Below, piece after piece: positions 8,233 through 16,993 of a stretch of 36,114 nt of DNA. Position numbers and translations under genes: made by a program. The DNA comes from Paracoccaceae bacterium (lineage in GTDB: Bacteria > Pseudomonadota > Alphaproteobacteria > Rhodobacterales > Rhodobacteraceae). The notes under the pieces were generated by a model that was given only the letters and a program-made list of their open reading frames with translations, was not told the DNA's origin and made no database searches. Location of the stretch: contig NZVE01000067.1 of assembly GCA_002697345.1 (NCBI GenBank), positions 26,894 to 63,007 of the forward strand, read 5' to 3'. How positions within the stretch are numbered: position 1 is the first letter of the stretch; each line of letters begins with the position of its first letter.

Positions 8233-10290
8233 ATGGCATATAGAATAGCAGTAGATATCGGTGGAACGTTTACGGATTTTTGTGTTTTCAATGAAGAGAA
8301 CTCGTCTTTGAGTACACATAAAGTTCTTTCAACCCCCAACAAACCAGGATCAGAAATAGTTTTGGGTGTGACTGAACTTGAGGAAAAGGGAGTGTTAGTT
8401 CCCACTGAGGTTTCTTGGTTTAGTCATGGAACAACTGTTGGAATTAATACGGTTATTCAAAGGTCAGGTGCAGAACTTGCTTTATTTGTTACAAGTGGTT
8501 TTGAAGACGTCTTGGAAGTTGCAAGACTTAAAGTCCCAGACCCTTACAATATATTTTCTAGGAGAGCTGACCCTTTAGTTCCCAGAGAAAGAGTTTTTGG
8601 AATTTGTCAACGAACGTTAAAAGATGGAAGTGTTGATTCTGAATTAAATGAAGAAACAGTAAAGAAAGCTATTAAATCTGCTAAAGATATGGGTAGTGAT
8701 ACAATAGTAATAGCTTTACTGCATAGCTATGCCAACAATAAGGATGAGCGACGTATTAGAGAAATAATAAACTCAATCGAACCGGAGATGGCAGTTACTT
8801 TATCATCTGATGTTTGGCCAGTTATAAGAGAATACGAGCGCACAGTAACAACAACCGTAGCAGGCTATGTGCAGCGTCGTGTTGCTAACTATTTAACAGC
8901 ATTTCAAAACGCTCTTAAAACAGCTGGAATTCCAGCGATCCCGATGATTGGTAAGTCAAATGGGGGAGTTATGACGGCGGAGCTAGGGAAAGCTGATCCA
9001 ATTTCTATGTTATTATCTGGAACAGCGACTGGTGTGATTGGTGCTGCAGAGATTGCAAAAAAAGTTGGCGTTAATAGTATCCTAAGTTTCGATGTAGGAG
9101 GCACTAGTGCTGATGTTGCTGTTATAAGTAACGGCGAACCAGCTTACAGTAGTGGCGAGATGGTTGGTGATTTTCCAATATACGTACCTACCGTTTCGGT
9201 TACGTCCATTGGAGAAGGTGGAGGCTCAATTGCATGGGTTGACGATTTTGGAGTCTTAAAAGTTGGTCCTGAAAGTGCGGGTTCAAACCCCGGACCAGCT
9301 TGTTATGGGCAAGGAGGAAAAAAACCAACAATTACTGATGCTTTCTCTGTGTTGGGTTTGTTGGGTGAAGGAAAACTAGGTTATGGTAAAGTTGAGCTGA
9401 ACATATCAGCGGCAAGGGAGGCATTACAGCCGTTAGCTGAAGCTTTATCTATGGATATTGAGAAAACAGCTCAAAGTATTATCGATGTTTCTGTATCTGG
9501 AATGTTTTTGGAAACGACTAAGTTATTATCAAGATTTGGTGCAGACCCTCGAAGCTTCAGCTTACTACCCTTTGGTGGAGCAGGTCCAATGATTGGATGT
9601 TTTCTTGCCAGAGAGTTGGGGTTAAGAGAAGTCATTGTGCCTCCGACACCTGGCGTTTTGTCTGCCTATGGTGGATTAATTGCGGACATACGAAATGACT
9701 TTATTAGAACTGTAATGATTGATTTGGATCAAGTTGGTCTTTTAAAACTTCGTGAGACAGCAAAATTTTTGGAAAAGGAGGCAACTAATTGGTTGCGTAA
9801 AGAGCAAGGTTTTGATGGTGAGTCAAAGCTTGATTGGTCGGCTGATATGCGTTATCGTGGTCAGTCGTATGAAATAGAAACTGCTTTCGAAAAAGATGAT
9901 TTAAGCTCATCAGACATTGAAGGATTGGCTAAACTATTTCATGATGCACATCACTCTATTTATGAGCATTCCGATCCAAGTGCTGAAATTCAAATAGTTA
10001 ATCTTAGGCTAGTTATTTCTGGTGAAGTGCCAAAACCGAAGTTTTTGACGCACCCTGAACATAAACAGCTCGCCAAACCCTTGATGTCGCACACTATTTA
10101 CTTAGGTGGAGCTGAATTTAATGCATCTTTATTTGAAAGAGACACGTTGGAACCAGGTCATTATTTTACTGGCCCAGCAATTATAAGTCAAAATGATACG
10201 ACAACGGTAGTCTTACCTGATTTTGACGTAAAAGTTGATCAATTTAAGAACTTGATTATTAGTAAAAGGACAACAAGCAATGGCGATTGA
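8233..10290 (+). CDS. hyuA: HyuA-type hydantoinase/oxoprolinase subunit A (copy 1)
   Basis: This 685-residue ATP-dependent subunit belongs to the family of N-methylhydantoinase A, 5-oxoprolinase and acetone/acetophenone carboxylases. The N-terminal ASKHA phosphate loop DIGGTFTD is at 8-15, the second nucleotide motif DVGGTSAD begins at D287, and GEGGGSIAW and LLPFGGAGPMIG follow. A C-terminal domain (about 500-670) ends with the usual GPAIISQNDTTTVVLP. These proteins use ATP to phosphorylate an amide or ketone oxygen so that the partner B subunit can complete ring opening or carboxylation. It overlaps HyuB1 by 11 bases. Substrate is not predictable from sequence: hydantoins, lactams such as 5-oxoproline, or a ketone are all possible. 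Confidence 0.94.
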   Translation: MAYRIAVDIGGTFTDFCVFNEENSSLSTHKVLSTPNKPGSEIVLGVTELEEKGVLVPTEVSWFSHGTTVGINTVIQRSGAELALFVTSGFEDVLEVARLKVPDPYNIFSRRADPLVPRERVFGICQRTLKDGSVDSELNEETVKKAIKSAKDMGSDTIVIALLHSYANNKDERRIREIINSIEPEMAVTLSSDVWPVIREYERTVTTTVAGYVQRRVANYLTAFQNALKTAGIPAIPMIGKSNGGVMTAELGKADPISMLLSGTATGVIGAAEIAKKVGVNSILSFDVGGTSADVAVISNGEPAYSSGEMVGDFPIYVPTVSVTSIGEGGGSIAWVDDFGVLKVGPESAGSNPGPACYGQGGKKPTITDAFSVLGLLGEGKLGYGKVELNISAAREALQPLAEALSMDIEKTAQSIIDVSVSGMFLETTKLLSRFGADPRSFSLLPFGGAGPMIGCFLARELGLREVIVPPTPGVLSAYGGLIADIRNDFIRTVMIDLDQVGLLKLRETAKFLEKEATNWLRKEQGFDGESKLDWSADMRYRGQSYEIETAFEKDDLSSSDIEGLAKLFHDAHHSIYEHSDPSAEIQIVNLRLVISGEVPKPKFLTHPEHKQLAKPLMSHTIYLGGAEFNASLFERDTLEPGHYFTGPAIISQNDTTTVVLPDFDVKVDQFKNLIISKRTTSNGD

Positions 10291-12301
10291 TAAAATTACC
10301 CTGGAAATATTGAAAAATCATACCAGAGCAGCTGCAGAAAGTATGGCATTTACTCTTTATCGCACAGCTCATTCAACATTTGTTAAAGAAACTGAGGATT
10401 TTACAACTGGATTGACTACTCCTACAGGAGAAACTTTTGCCACCCCAACAGAATTGGGAGCGACTTGGTTTGTGGGCCTTAACTATTCCGGTGCCATAAA
10501 GTTAATAGACGATTATAAGCCAGGTGATATATGCATGACGAATGACCCATATTCTGGGTTTGTTTGTACTCATCCCCCGGACATGCATATCTGGAAGCCG
10601 ATATTCCATAAAGAAGAACTCGTGGCGTTTTCTGTTGGCCATATTCATAATACTGACGTGGGTGGAGCTGTCCCAGCTTCTTTATCACGCTCTCTCTCTG
10701 AGGTTCATCAGGAAGGGGTTCGCATGCCTCCAATGAAAATTTTAGAAGAGGGTAAATTAAATCAAAAAATGCTAGACGTTTTCCTTACTAATGTTCGAGC
10801 ACCAGAACAGAATTGGGGTGACTTAAAGGCTCAAATTGCTGCATGTAATACTGGAGAACGTAAAGTTCATGAGATGATTGATCGTTTTGGAGTTGATACA
10901 TTTAGAAATGGTGTTGGTGACTTATTAGATTATGCCGAACAGCAAGCCAGAGCAATTATTTCTGATTTACCAGATGGAGAGTATGATTTTTCAGAATATA
11001 TCGATGAGGATTCTGTTAACGGTTGGCCTTGTCGGCTGCGATTATTGTTAATTATCAAAGGTGACGAGTTAATTCTTGACTTTACTGGCTCAGATCCTCA
11101 GCTAGAGAGTTCTATGAATATGCCCACTGGAGGGGATCCAAGGCATGTTTTGATGATGGTTGGAGTGGTATATGTTCTATATTCTCTAGACCCACGTTTA
11201 TACCTAAATTCAGGAATTACGCGAGCATGTAAATGTATATTACCTTCTGGTACTATAGTGAACCCAAGTTTTCCTGCTGCGGTAGGTATGCGTACATTGT
11301 CGTGCAATAGACTACATGGTTTGACCTTTGGTGCCTTTGCAAAAGCTATACCAGATCGACTAATGGGAGCGCCCGCTAGTGGAGGGCCAATCCTAAATGT
11401 TAATACTACGGACACTCTCACTGGACGGAGAATTATGGCGGCTGTTAATCCAATGACAGGCGGATCAGGTGGCACAAAACTTGCTGATGGAACAGACGGT
11501 TCAGGAGCCAACTCTGGATTCCTTAAAAACTCACCTGTTGAGGTAAATGAAGTCGAGGCAGGTATAAAAGTCCACAGTTACGGATTGAGTAAGGACTCTG
11601 CTGGACCTGGCGAACATAGAGGTGGTCTTGGAACTGATTTTATTTTTGAGGCACTTTCTCCAAATACAAAAGTAACTGCGAGGAATCGGGATAGAACTCG
11701 TTTTTCTGGGTGGGGTATTTCTGAAGGAAAGGCTGGTGGCGCCTCAAAATTTATACGAAACCCTAATACAGACAAAGAGTTTAATCTGCGAAATACTGAT
11801 ATTTTATCCCTCGATCCAGGAGATAAAATCCATGTAACTTGTGGTGGAGCTGGTGGATGGGGGAATGCCTTAAATCGAGATCCCGAAAGTGTTTTACTTG
11901 ATGTGAAACGAAACTGGGTTTCAGTTAACAAAGCGCGATTAGATTATGGAGTTGTTATTGTTTCTGGAGAATACAATTTACCAATTGTAGATGTTAATGA
12001 GACTAAAAAACTAAGGAGTACTATGAGGATCTCAGAAACACCAAACCAATCATTTTACAGTCTCTGTGACTCTCGAATTGAATATGAGAAAGTTTGGACC
12101 AAGACAAATTATGATGTTTTAACAAAATGTCTGGCGAATTTGCCGGTTACATGGAGGTTCTATGCAAAACACCGAATTTTTGCAGAAATTGAAAAATGGG
12201 ATCCGTTGGACTCAAAACGATTGAATGGTGTTGCAATCAAAGCAACTTACAACAAAATGTTAAAGGAGTTTCCAGATTTAGAAAGAAAAAAAAGCACATA
12301 G
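10280..12301 (+). CDS. hyuB: HyuB-type hydantoinase/oxoprolinase subunit B (copy 1), with C-terminal extension
   Basis: The 673-residue partner of HyuA1 has AAAGGA ten bases before its ATG. Family landmarks are TLYRTAHSTFVKETEDF near the start, NDPYSG at N88, HPPDMH at H98, HIHNTDVGGAVP at H121 (histidine/aspartate-rich metal-site-like motifs), and the glycine-rich KDSAGPGEHRGGLGTDF and GGAGGWGN. It is about 65 residues longer than HyuB2. The last ~100 residues (after YGVVI, about 557) are charged and rich in aromatic residues and do not look like the common family end. The protein should be cytoplasmic and form a complex with HyuA1. Thirty-one bases separate it from the SDR that follows. Confidence 0.94.
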   Translation: MAIDKITLEILKNHTRAAAESMAFTLYRTAHSTFVKETEDFTTGLTTPTGETFATPTELGATWFVGLNYSGAIKLIDDYKPGDICMTNDPYSGFVCTHPPDMHIWKPIFHKEELVAFSVGHIHNTDVGGAVPASLSRSLSEVHQEGVRMPPMKILEEGKLNQKMLDVFLTNVRAPEQNWGDLKAQIAACNTGERKVHEMIDRFGVDTFRNGVGDLLDYAEQQARAIISDLPDGEYDFSEYIDEDSVNGWPCRLRLLLIIKGDELILDFTGSDPQLESSMNMPTGGDPRHVLMMVGVVYVLYSLDPRLYLNSGITRACKCILPSGTIVNPSFPAAVGMRTLSCNRLHGLTFGAFAKAIPDRLMGAPASGGPILNVNTTDTLTGRRIMAAVNPMTGGSGGTKLADGTDGSGANSGFLKNSPVEVNEVEAGIKVHSYGLSKDSAGPGEHRGGLGTDFIFEALSPNTKVTARNRDRTRFSGWGISEGKAGGASKFIRNPNTDKEFNLRNTDILSLDPGDKIHVTCGGAGGWGNALNRDPESVLLDVKRNWVSVNKARLDYGVVIVSGEYNLPIVDVNETKKLRSTMRISETPNQSFYSLCDSRIEYEKVWTKTNYDVLTKCLANLPVTWRFYAKHRIFAEIEKWDPLDSKRLNGVAIKATYNKMLKEFPDLERKKST

Positions 12302-12332
12302 TTTTTGGTTGAAATTTAATGGAGATAATCAA

Positions 12333-13109
12333 ATGAAAATTAATTTTGAGGGATCCACAGTACTAGTAACTGGCGGTGTTAGGGGGATTGGGCGTTCGAT
12401 TGTTAGAGAATTCGCTACAAATGGGGCCAAAGTGTGGGCGTTGGATATTGAAGAGGGTTTGCTTGGTGAAATAACCAAAGGATTACCAGACAAAATTTCG
12501 TCAAGAATTTCTTGTGTTCACTGTGACATAACCAATCCTATTGCTGTAAAAAAAGTAGTCACAGATATTGAAGCTGTATCGATCTCAGGATCAGTAGATG
12601 TTGCAGTTCACTCTGCTGGAGGAGTACGTTCAAGGGTCAAAACGCCAATTGAGGATGTTACAGATGAGGATTGGCGTATAATTCAATCTGTTAACTTAGA
12701 CGGTAGTTTTAACATTGCTAGAGCTGTAGTGCCAGGAATGAAAAAGGTTGGAAAAGGTAGGATTATTGTTATTTCCAGTCGAGCTGGGATTGGTGTTTCG
12801 TTAACAGGAATACAAAGTTATGGAACTGCAAAAGCGGCTCAGATTGGTTTAGTTAAACAGCTTGCAGCTGAACTTGGTCAATTTGGAATTACTGTTAATT
12901 CAGTTGCGCCTGGCTTTATGCCTACAAGCCCGGACTACATAAAACAGTGGAACTCTTATGGAAAATCTGGACAAGAAGCATTAGTAAAATCTATTGCAAT
13001 GCGAAGAGTTGGAAAACCTGAGGATATTGCGAATGCCACAATGTTTTTTGCTTCAGACTTAGCTGAGTGGGTTACAGGTCAAACTTTAGCGGTTACAGGG
13101 GGGCCTTAG
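12333..13109 (+). CDS. Short-chain dehydrogenase/reductase between the two hyuAB pairs
   Basis: This 258-residue classical SDR has TGGVRGIG (13-20), the SSRAG catalytic-serine segment, and YGTAK with Y163 and K167. It ends at VTGQTLAVTGGP. The ATG at 12333 has GGAG eight bases upstream; a TTG 24 bases earlier in the same frame lacks a ribosome site. An aspartate after the second strand (WALDIE) suggests NAD(H). It lies between HyuB1 and HyuA2 with a 1-base gap to the latter, so it is clearly part of the same operon. It probably converts an alcohol or ketone in the pathway, perhaps the same conversion or an earlier step relative to the SDR on the divergent arm. Confidence 0.92.
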   Translation: MKINFEGSTVLVTGGVRGIGRSIVREFATNGAKVWALDIEEGLLGEITKGLPDKISSRISCVHCDITNPIAVKKVVTDIEAVSISGSVDVAVHSAGGVRSRVKTPIEDVTDEDWRIIQSVNLDGSFNIARAVVPGMKKVGKGRIIVISSRAGIGVSLTGIQSYGTAKAAQIGLVKQLAAELGQFGITVNSVAPGFMPTSPDYIKQWNSYGKSGQEALVKSIAMRRVGKPEDIANATMFFASDLAEWVTGQTLAVTGGP

Positions 13110-13110
13110 C

Positions 13111-15177
13111 TTGGGGGGTAAAGACTTTTCGATAGCAATTGATATCGGTGGTACTTTTACCGATTCAGTGATTGCAAACAAAAAGGGTAAAGTTTTCAAG
13201 GTTGCTAAAACAGCATCCACTCCTAGCAATCCTTCACAAGGTTTTATCAAGAGTGTCACTAAGGTTTTAAAGTTGGCAGATGTTGATCCAAGCTCAGTGG
13301 AAGTTGTTTTACACGGGTCAACTGTCGTTACAAATGCAATATTGGAAAATAAAGGTGCAAAAACTGCACTAATTACAACGAAGGGGTTTCGACACGTTTT
13401 AGAAATTGGAAGAGCAGAAATTCCAAGAGAGTCAAACCTTTATGGATGGATTAAACCAAATCGCCCTATAAAACCACGTGATATCTTTGAAGTCTCAGAG
13501 AGAATCCGTTATGATGGAACTATTTTTTTACCATTAGATATCAGTAACTTAAATAGTATAGTTAAAGTTTTAAAAGAAGAAAATTATGATGCTGTTGCGA
13601 TTTCACTCATACATTCATACGCAAACCCTACACATGAAAAGCAGTTAGGAAGAGAGTTAAGTAAGCTATTACCAAATATTGAAATTTCGCTTTCCTTTGA
13701 GGTTCTTCCTATCTTTAGGGAGTATGAGAGAGCAATGGCAACGGTTATAAATGCATCTGTCCAACCGATTGTTAGCTCTTATATGAAGGAGTTAACATCT
13801 GAACTAGCGTGCTTAAAGATTAATGCACCTTTATTTATTATGAAATCAAATGGAGGTATTTTTACTCCAAAGGAAGCTGCTAAATATGGAGTTCATATGG
13901 CGTTATCTGGACCTGCTGCAGGTATGAGTGGTGCTGCATATACAGGTTCAATAGCAGGGTACAAAAACCTGATTACGATTGATATGGGCGGGACTAGTGC
14001 AGACGTAGCTTTGGTTAAAGGTGGCATGTTGCAGACAAGCACTGGAGCTCGGATTAATCATCAACCTTTAGCCCTACCTATAATCGACATTCATACAATT
14101 GGAGCAGGAGGTGGATCTATTGCATCTGTTGCCAAAAATGGTGCTATTTTAGTTGGACCAGAGAGTGCAGGAGCCACACCGGGTCCAGCTGCATACAATC
14201 TGGGTGGCACTCGTCCAACGGTAACAGACGCTAATTTAATACTAGGCAGAATTCCTCCCCACCTCTTAGGTGGAACTGTGCTTTTAGACAAAAATGCTGC
14301 TTACCAAGCGATTGATGAGTTTGTAGCTAAACCACTGGGCACAAACGTAATTGAGGCTAGCTTAGGAATAATTAAAATTGTTAATGAAACTATGCACGGC
14401 GCGTTAAAACTTATGTCTGTTGAGCGTGGATTAGACCCAGCAGACTTTATATTGACAGCCTTTGGTGGAGCAGGCCCAGTACACGGTGGCGATTTGATGA
14501 GATTGCTTTCTGCTAGTGGTTTATTGATCCCAAGGTATCCAGGGATCTTATGTGCAAATGGACTACTTACGACTGATTTGAAATATGATTTTGCATTAAC
14601 AAAGCTTCAAAGAGCTAACAAATATGATTACAATGCAATGAATTTAGTCTTTGAAGACTTAGAAAAAAGTGCTCAACTTCGTCTATCGGAAGATCGTGTT
14701 TCATTAGATCGAAGAGTAATAAATCGCGCAGTTGATTTAAGATATGCAGGGCAGGGAACAGAACTAACTGTTAGCTTTCCTCAAGGTTTGGTTACTAAAG
14801 AAACCACTCAGGTAGCAGTAAAAAAGTTTCATGACTTACATAAGCAATTGTACACGTTTTCAGATGACAACTCTCCAGTTGAGATCATAAATTTACGAGT
14901 TCAAGCCTTAGGGAAATCAGACCATATTGGCCCACCGTTAATTATGAAGTCAGAGAGCATTGAGCCAAAAACTAAATCAGTCAGACGAGTTGTAATAGAT
15001 CAAACTGGGTATGAAGATGTAAGTGTGTTTGATAGGGAATCTCTTTTAAATGGTCATGAAATTTTGGGACCTGCAATAATTGATCAACTGGACTCAACGA
15101 CTTTGATACTTAGAGATCAGAAACTTAAAGTAGATAAGTTTGGAAACTTACTAATTAGGGAGTGTGCAAATGAGTAA
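13111..15177 (+). CDS. hyuA: HyuA-type hydantoinase/oxoprolinase subunit A (copy 2)
   Basis: This 688-residue paralogue of HyuA1 has the phosphate loop DIGGTFTD from D11, DMGGTSAD from D291, GAGGGSIA, and TAFGGAGPVHGGDL. The start appears to be TTG at 13111, one base past the SDR stop codon. A G-rich run (GGGGGG) lies seven bases upstream and no ATG or GTG fits in frame before the conserved N-terminus. Similarity to HyuA1 is clear in motif regions but modest between them, so the two pairs are probably old paralogues with different substrates rather than a recent duplication. It overlaps HyuB2 by 8 bases. Confidence 0.93.
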   Translation: MGGKDFSIAIDIGGTFTDSVIANKKGKVFKVAKTASTPSNPSQGFIKSVTKVLKLADVDPSSVEVVLHGSTVVTNAILENKGAKTALITTKGFRHVLEIGRAEIPRESNLYGWIKPNRPIKPRDIFEVSERIRYDGTIFLPLDISNLNSIVKVLKEENYDAVAISLIHSYANPTHEKQLGRELSKLLPNIEISLSFEVLPIFREYERAMATVINASVQPIVSSYMKELTSELACLKINAPLFIMKSNGGIFTPKEAAKYGVHMALSGPAAGMSGAAYTGSIAGYKNLITIDMGGTSADVALVKGGMLQTSTGARINHQPLALPIIDIHTIGAGGGSIASVAKNGAILVGPESAGATPGPAAYNLGGTRPTVTDANLILGRIPPHLLGGTVLLDKNAAYQAIDEFVAKPLGTNVIEASLGIIKIVNETMHGALKLMSVERGLDPADFILTAFGGAGPVHGGDLMRLLSASGLLIPRYPGILCANGLLTTDLKYDFALTKLQRANKYDYNAMNLVFEDLEKSAQLRLSEDRVSLDRRVINRAVDLRYAGQGTELTVSFPQGLVTKETTQVAVKKFHDLHKQLYTFSDDNSPVEIINLRVQALGKSDHIGPPLIMKSESIEPKTKSVRRVVIDQTGYEDVSVFDRESLLNGHEILGPAIIDQLDSTTLILRDQKLKVDKFGNLLIRECANE

Positions 15178-16993
15178 GTTGGGTGCCCAAACACCAACTG
15201 TAAAGGCAAGTGACAGGATAGTCTTCGAGCTTATAAAAGGAGGGCTAACAGCAGCACGAAGGGAGATGGAAGCTGTTATAACTCGCACCTCTATGTCACC
15301 TTTTATAAGAGAGAAGAAAGATTTCTTCACAGCGATTCTTAATCGTGATGGTGAATTAGTAGTTTCTACGAGCTTAACATTGGCCGGCAACCTATTAGAC
15401 TCTGTGCTTAAAGTTTATCCGATTGATACTATGATTGATGGGGATGTTTACTGGTATAATGATCCATATTTCACAAATGGAGCTGTAAGTCACCTACCAG
15501 ATATGGTTTTCATTACACCAGTTTTTTCTGATGAGAGACTTGTAGCTTTTGTTGAGTGTTGGGGTCATTTATGGGACATTGGTGGCGCGGTTCCAGGATC
15601 TATAAGCCCAACAGCAACCTCTGTATTCCAAGAGGGAATAATGATCCCACCAGTAAGAATTATTCGAAATGGGATCCGAAATGAAGAAGTCTTTCGAATT
15701 TTTATTCAAAATACAAGATTTCCAGATTTGTTAGAGGGAGATTTAAACAGTATAATGGCAGCCTGTGATCTTGGTAAGCACAGGGTTGAAGCAATTATTA
15801 AACGACATGGGTCGACTGCTTTAGAACAAGCTTTTGAGGAAATTATTCAACAGACACAATTCGCAATCGAATCAGAGATTTCAAACAGAATCCCTGAAGG
15901 AGAATGGTTTTTCAGAGACCGTATTGATAGTGATGCAGTTACGGATGATAGTTATTTCATAGATTTAGCAATGACTCATAAAAGTGGTCATCTTAGTTTA
16001 GATTTTTCTCAAACAGAGAAACAAGCAACAGGTCCAATTAATTTTGTGATGCACGACAGCGTCCCTAAATTTATGCTTGGTTTATTCTTAACACAACTCG
16101 ACCCAAACGTTGGAATGAATGCTGGTTTTCAGCGCGCAATAAGTAATGTGAAGACGCGTCCTGGAAGTCTTTTAAGCCCTACTTCTCCTGCACCACTGGG
16201 ATTGAGATCGCATTCAATGTTTCGTGTTAACTCTTGTTTGTTTGGAGCGTTGGCTCAAGCTACCGGTGGCAAATCTTCTGCTGCCTCACCTGTTTATGTC
16301 TTGTATTACCTGCGAGGAAAGTCTTCTATCGGGGGAGAAGAACTTTGCATTGAAGGACTGTCAGTTGGATACGGTGCGCGAAGTTTTGCAGATGGCTTAG
16401 ACGCAGTCTATTATGTGGCGCAAGAGAATTATCCGATTGAGTTTGCTGAAATGGAGTTTGGGGTAGAGATCGAAAGCTTCTCTTTCCATAAGGACTCTGG
16501 TGGGCCTGGTCAGTTTCGTGGGGGATGCGGAATAGTACGGGACGTGAGAGTCTTACTTGATGAAATGACCCTAGGAATTAGGATTGATAACTGCAAATAT
16601 CCAGCATTTGGCGTCAACGGAGGCTTATCTGGTGGGGAGGGTAAAGTTATAATAAACCCAGATACTTCAAAATCTGATGAATTGAAGCCCCTTAGTGATG
16701 GTAATAAATTAAAGTATGGTGATCTTGTTCGAATTATCACACCTGGTGGCGGGGGTTGGGGATCCCCTTTTGATCGGAAAGCATCAGACGTCTTAAATGA
16801 CGTCCTGGATGGTAAAGTCTCACCAAAAAGTGCCATAGAAGATTATGGTGTTGTTCTTACAAAAGATCAAAGACAGGTTAACGTGCTCGAAACTGCAAAG
16901 AAAAGAAAGGCTGCTTCTAAATCAAAAAAAATGTTCCATCGAAGAGATTTTTATGATGCCACTGAAGACCGCGAAGATACTTATAAAACCTAA
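15170..16993 (+). CDS. hyuB: HyuB-type hydantoinase/oxoprolinase subunit B (copy 2)
   Basis: This 607-residue partner of HyuA2 starts at the ATG at 15170, inside the HyuA2 stop region, with GGGAG eight bases upstream. Motifs equivalent to HyuB1 are NDPYF at N97, HLPDM at H108, GHLWDIGGAVPGS at H133, KDSGGPGQFRGGCG and PGGGGWGSPFDR. The second histidine of the HxH motif seen in HyuB1 is replaced (H-L-W), a real difference near the presumed metal site. The C-terminus ends with a basic, lysine-rich stretch. It is the last gene of the plus-strand operon, and its stop codon overlaps the stop codon of the convergent flavoprotein gene. Confidence 0.93.
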   Translation: MSKLGAQTPTVKASDRIVFELIKGGLTAARREMEAVITRTSMSPFIREKKDFFTAILNRDGELVVSTSLTLAGNLLDSVLKVYPIDTMIDGDVYWYNDPYFTNGAVSHLPDMVFITPVFSDERLVAFVECWGHLWDIGGAVPGSISPTATSVFQEGIMIPPVRIIRNGIRNEEVFRIFIQNTRFPDLLEGDLNSIMAACDLGKHRVEAIIKRHGSTALEQAFEEIIQQTQFAIESEISNRIPEGEWFFRDRIDSDAVTDDSYFIDLAMTHKSGHLSLDFSQTEKQATGPINFVMHDSVPKFMLGLFLTQLDPNVGMNAGFQRAISNVKTRPGSLLSPTSPAPLGLRSHSMFRVNSCLFGALAQATGGKSSAASPVYVLYYLRGKSSIGGEELCIEGLSVGYGARSFADGLDAVYYVAQENYPIEFAEMEFGVEIESFSFHKDSGGPGQFRGGCGIVRDVRVLLDEMTLGIRIDNCKYPAFGVNGGLSGGEGKVIINPDTSKSDELKPLSDGNKLKYGDLVRIITPGGGGWGSPFDRKASDVLNDVLDGKVSPKSAIEDYGVVLTKDQRQVNVLETAKKRKAASKSKKMFHRRDFYDATEDREDTYKT

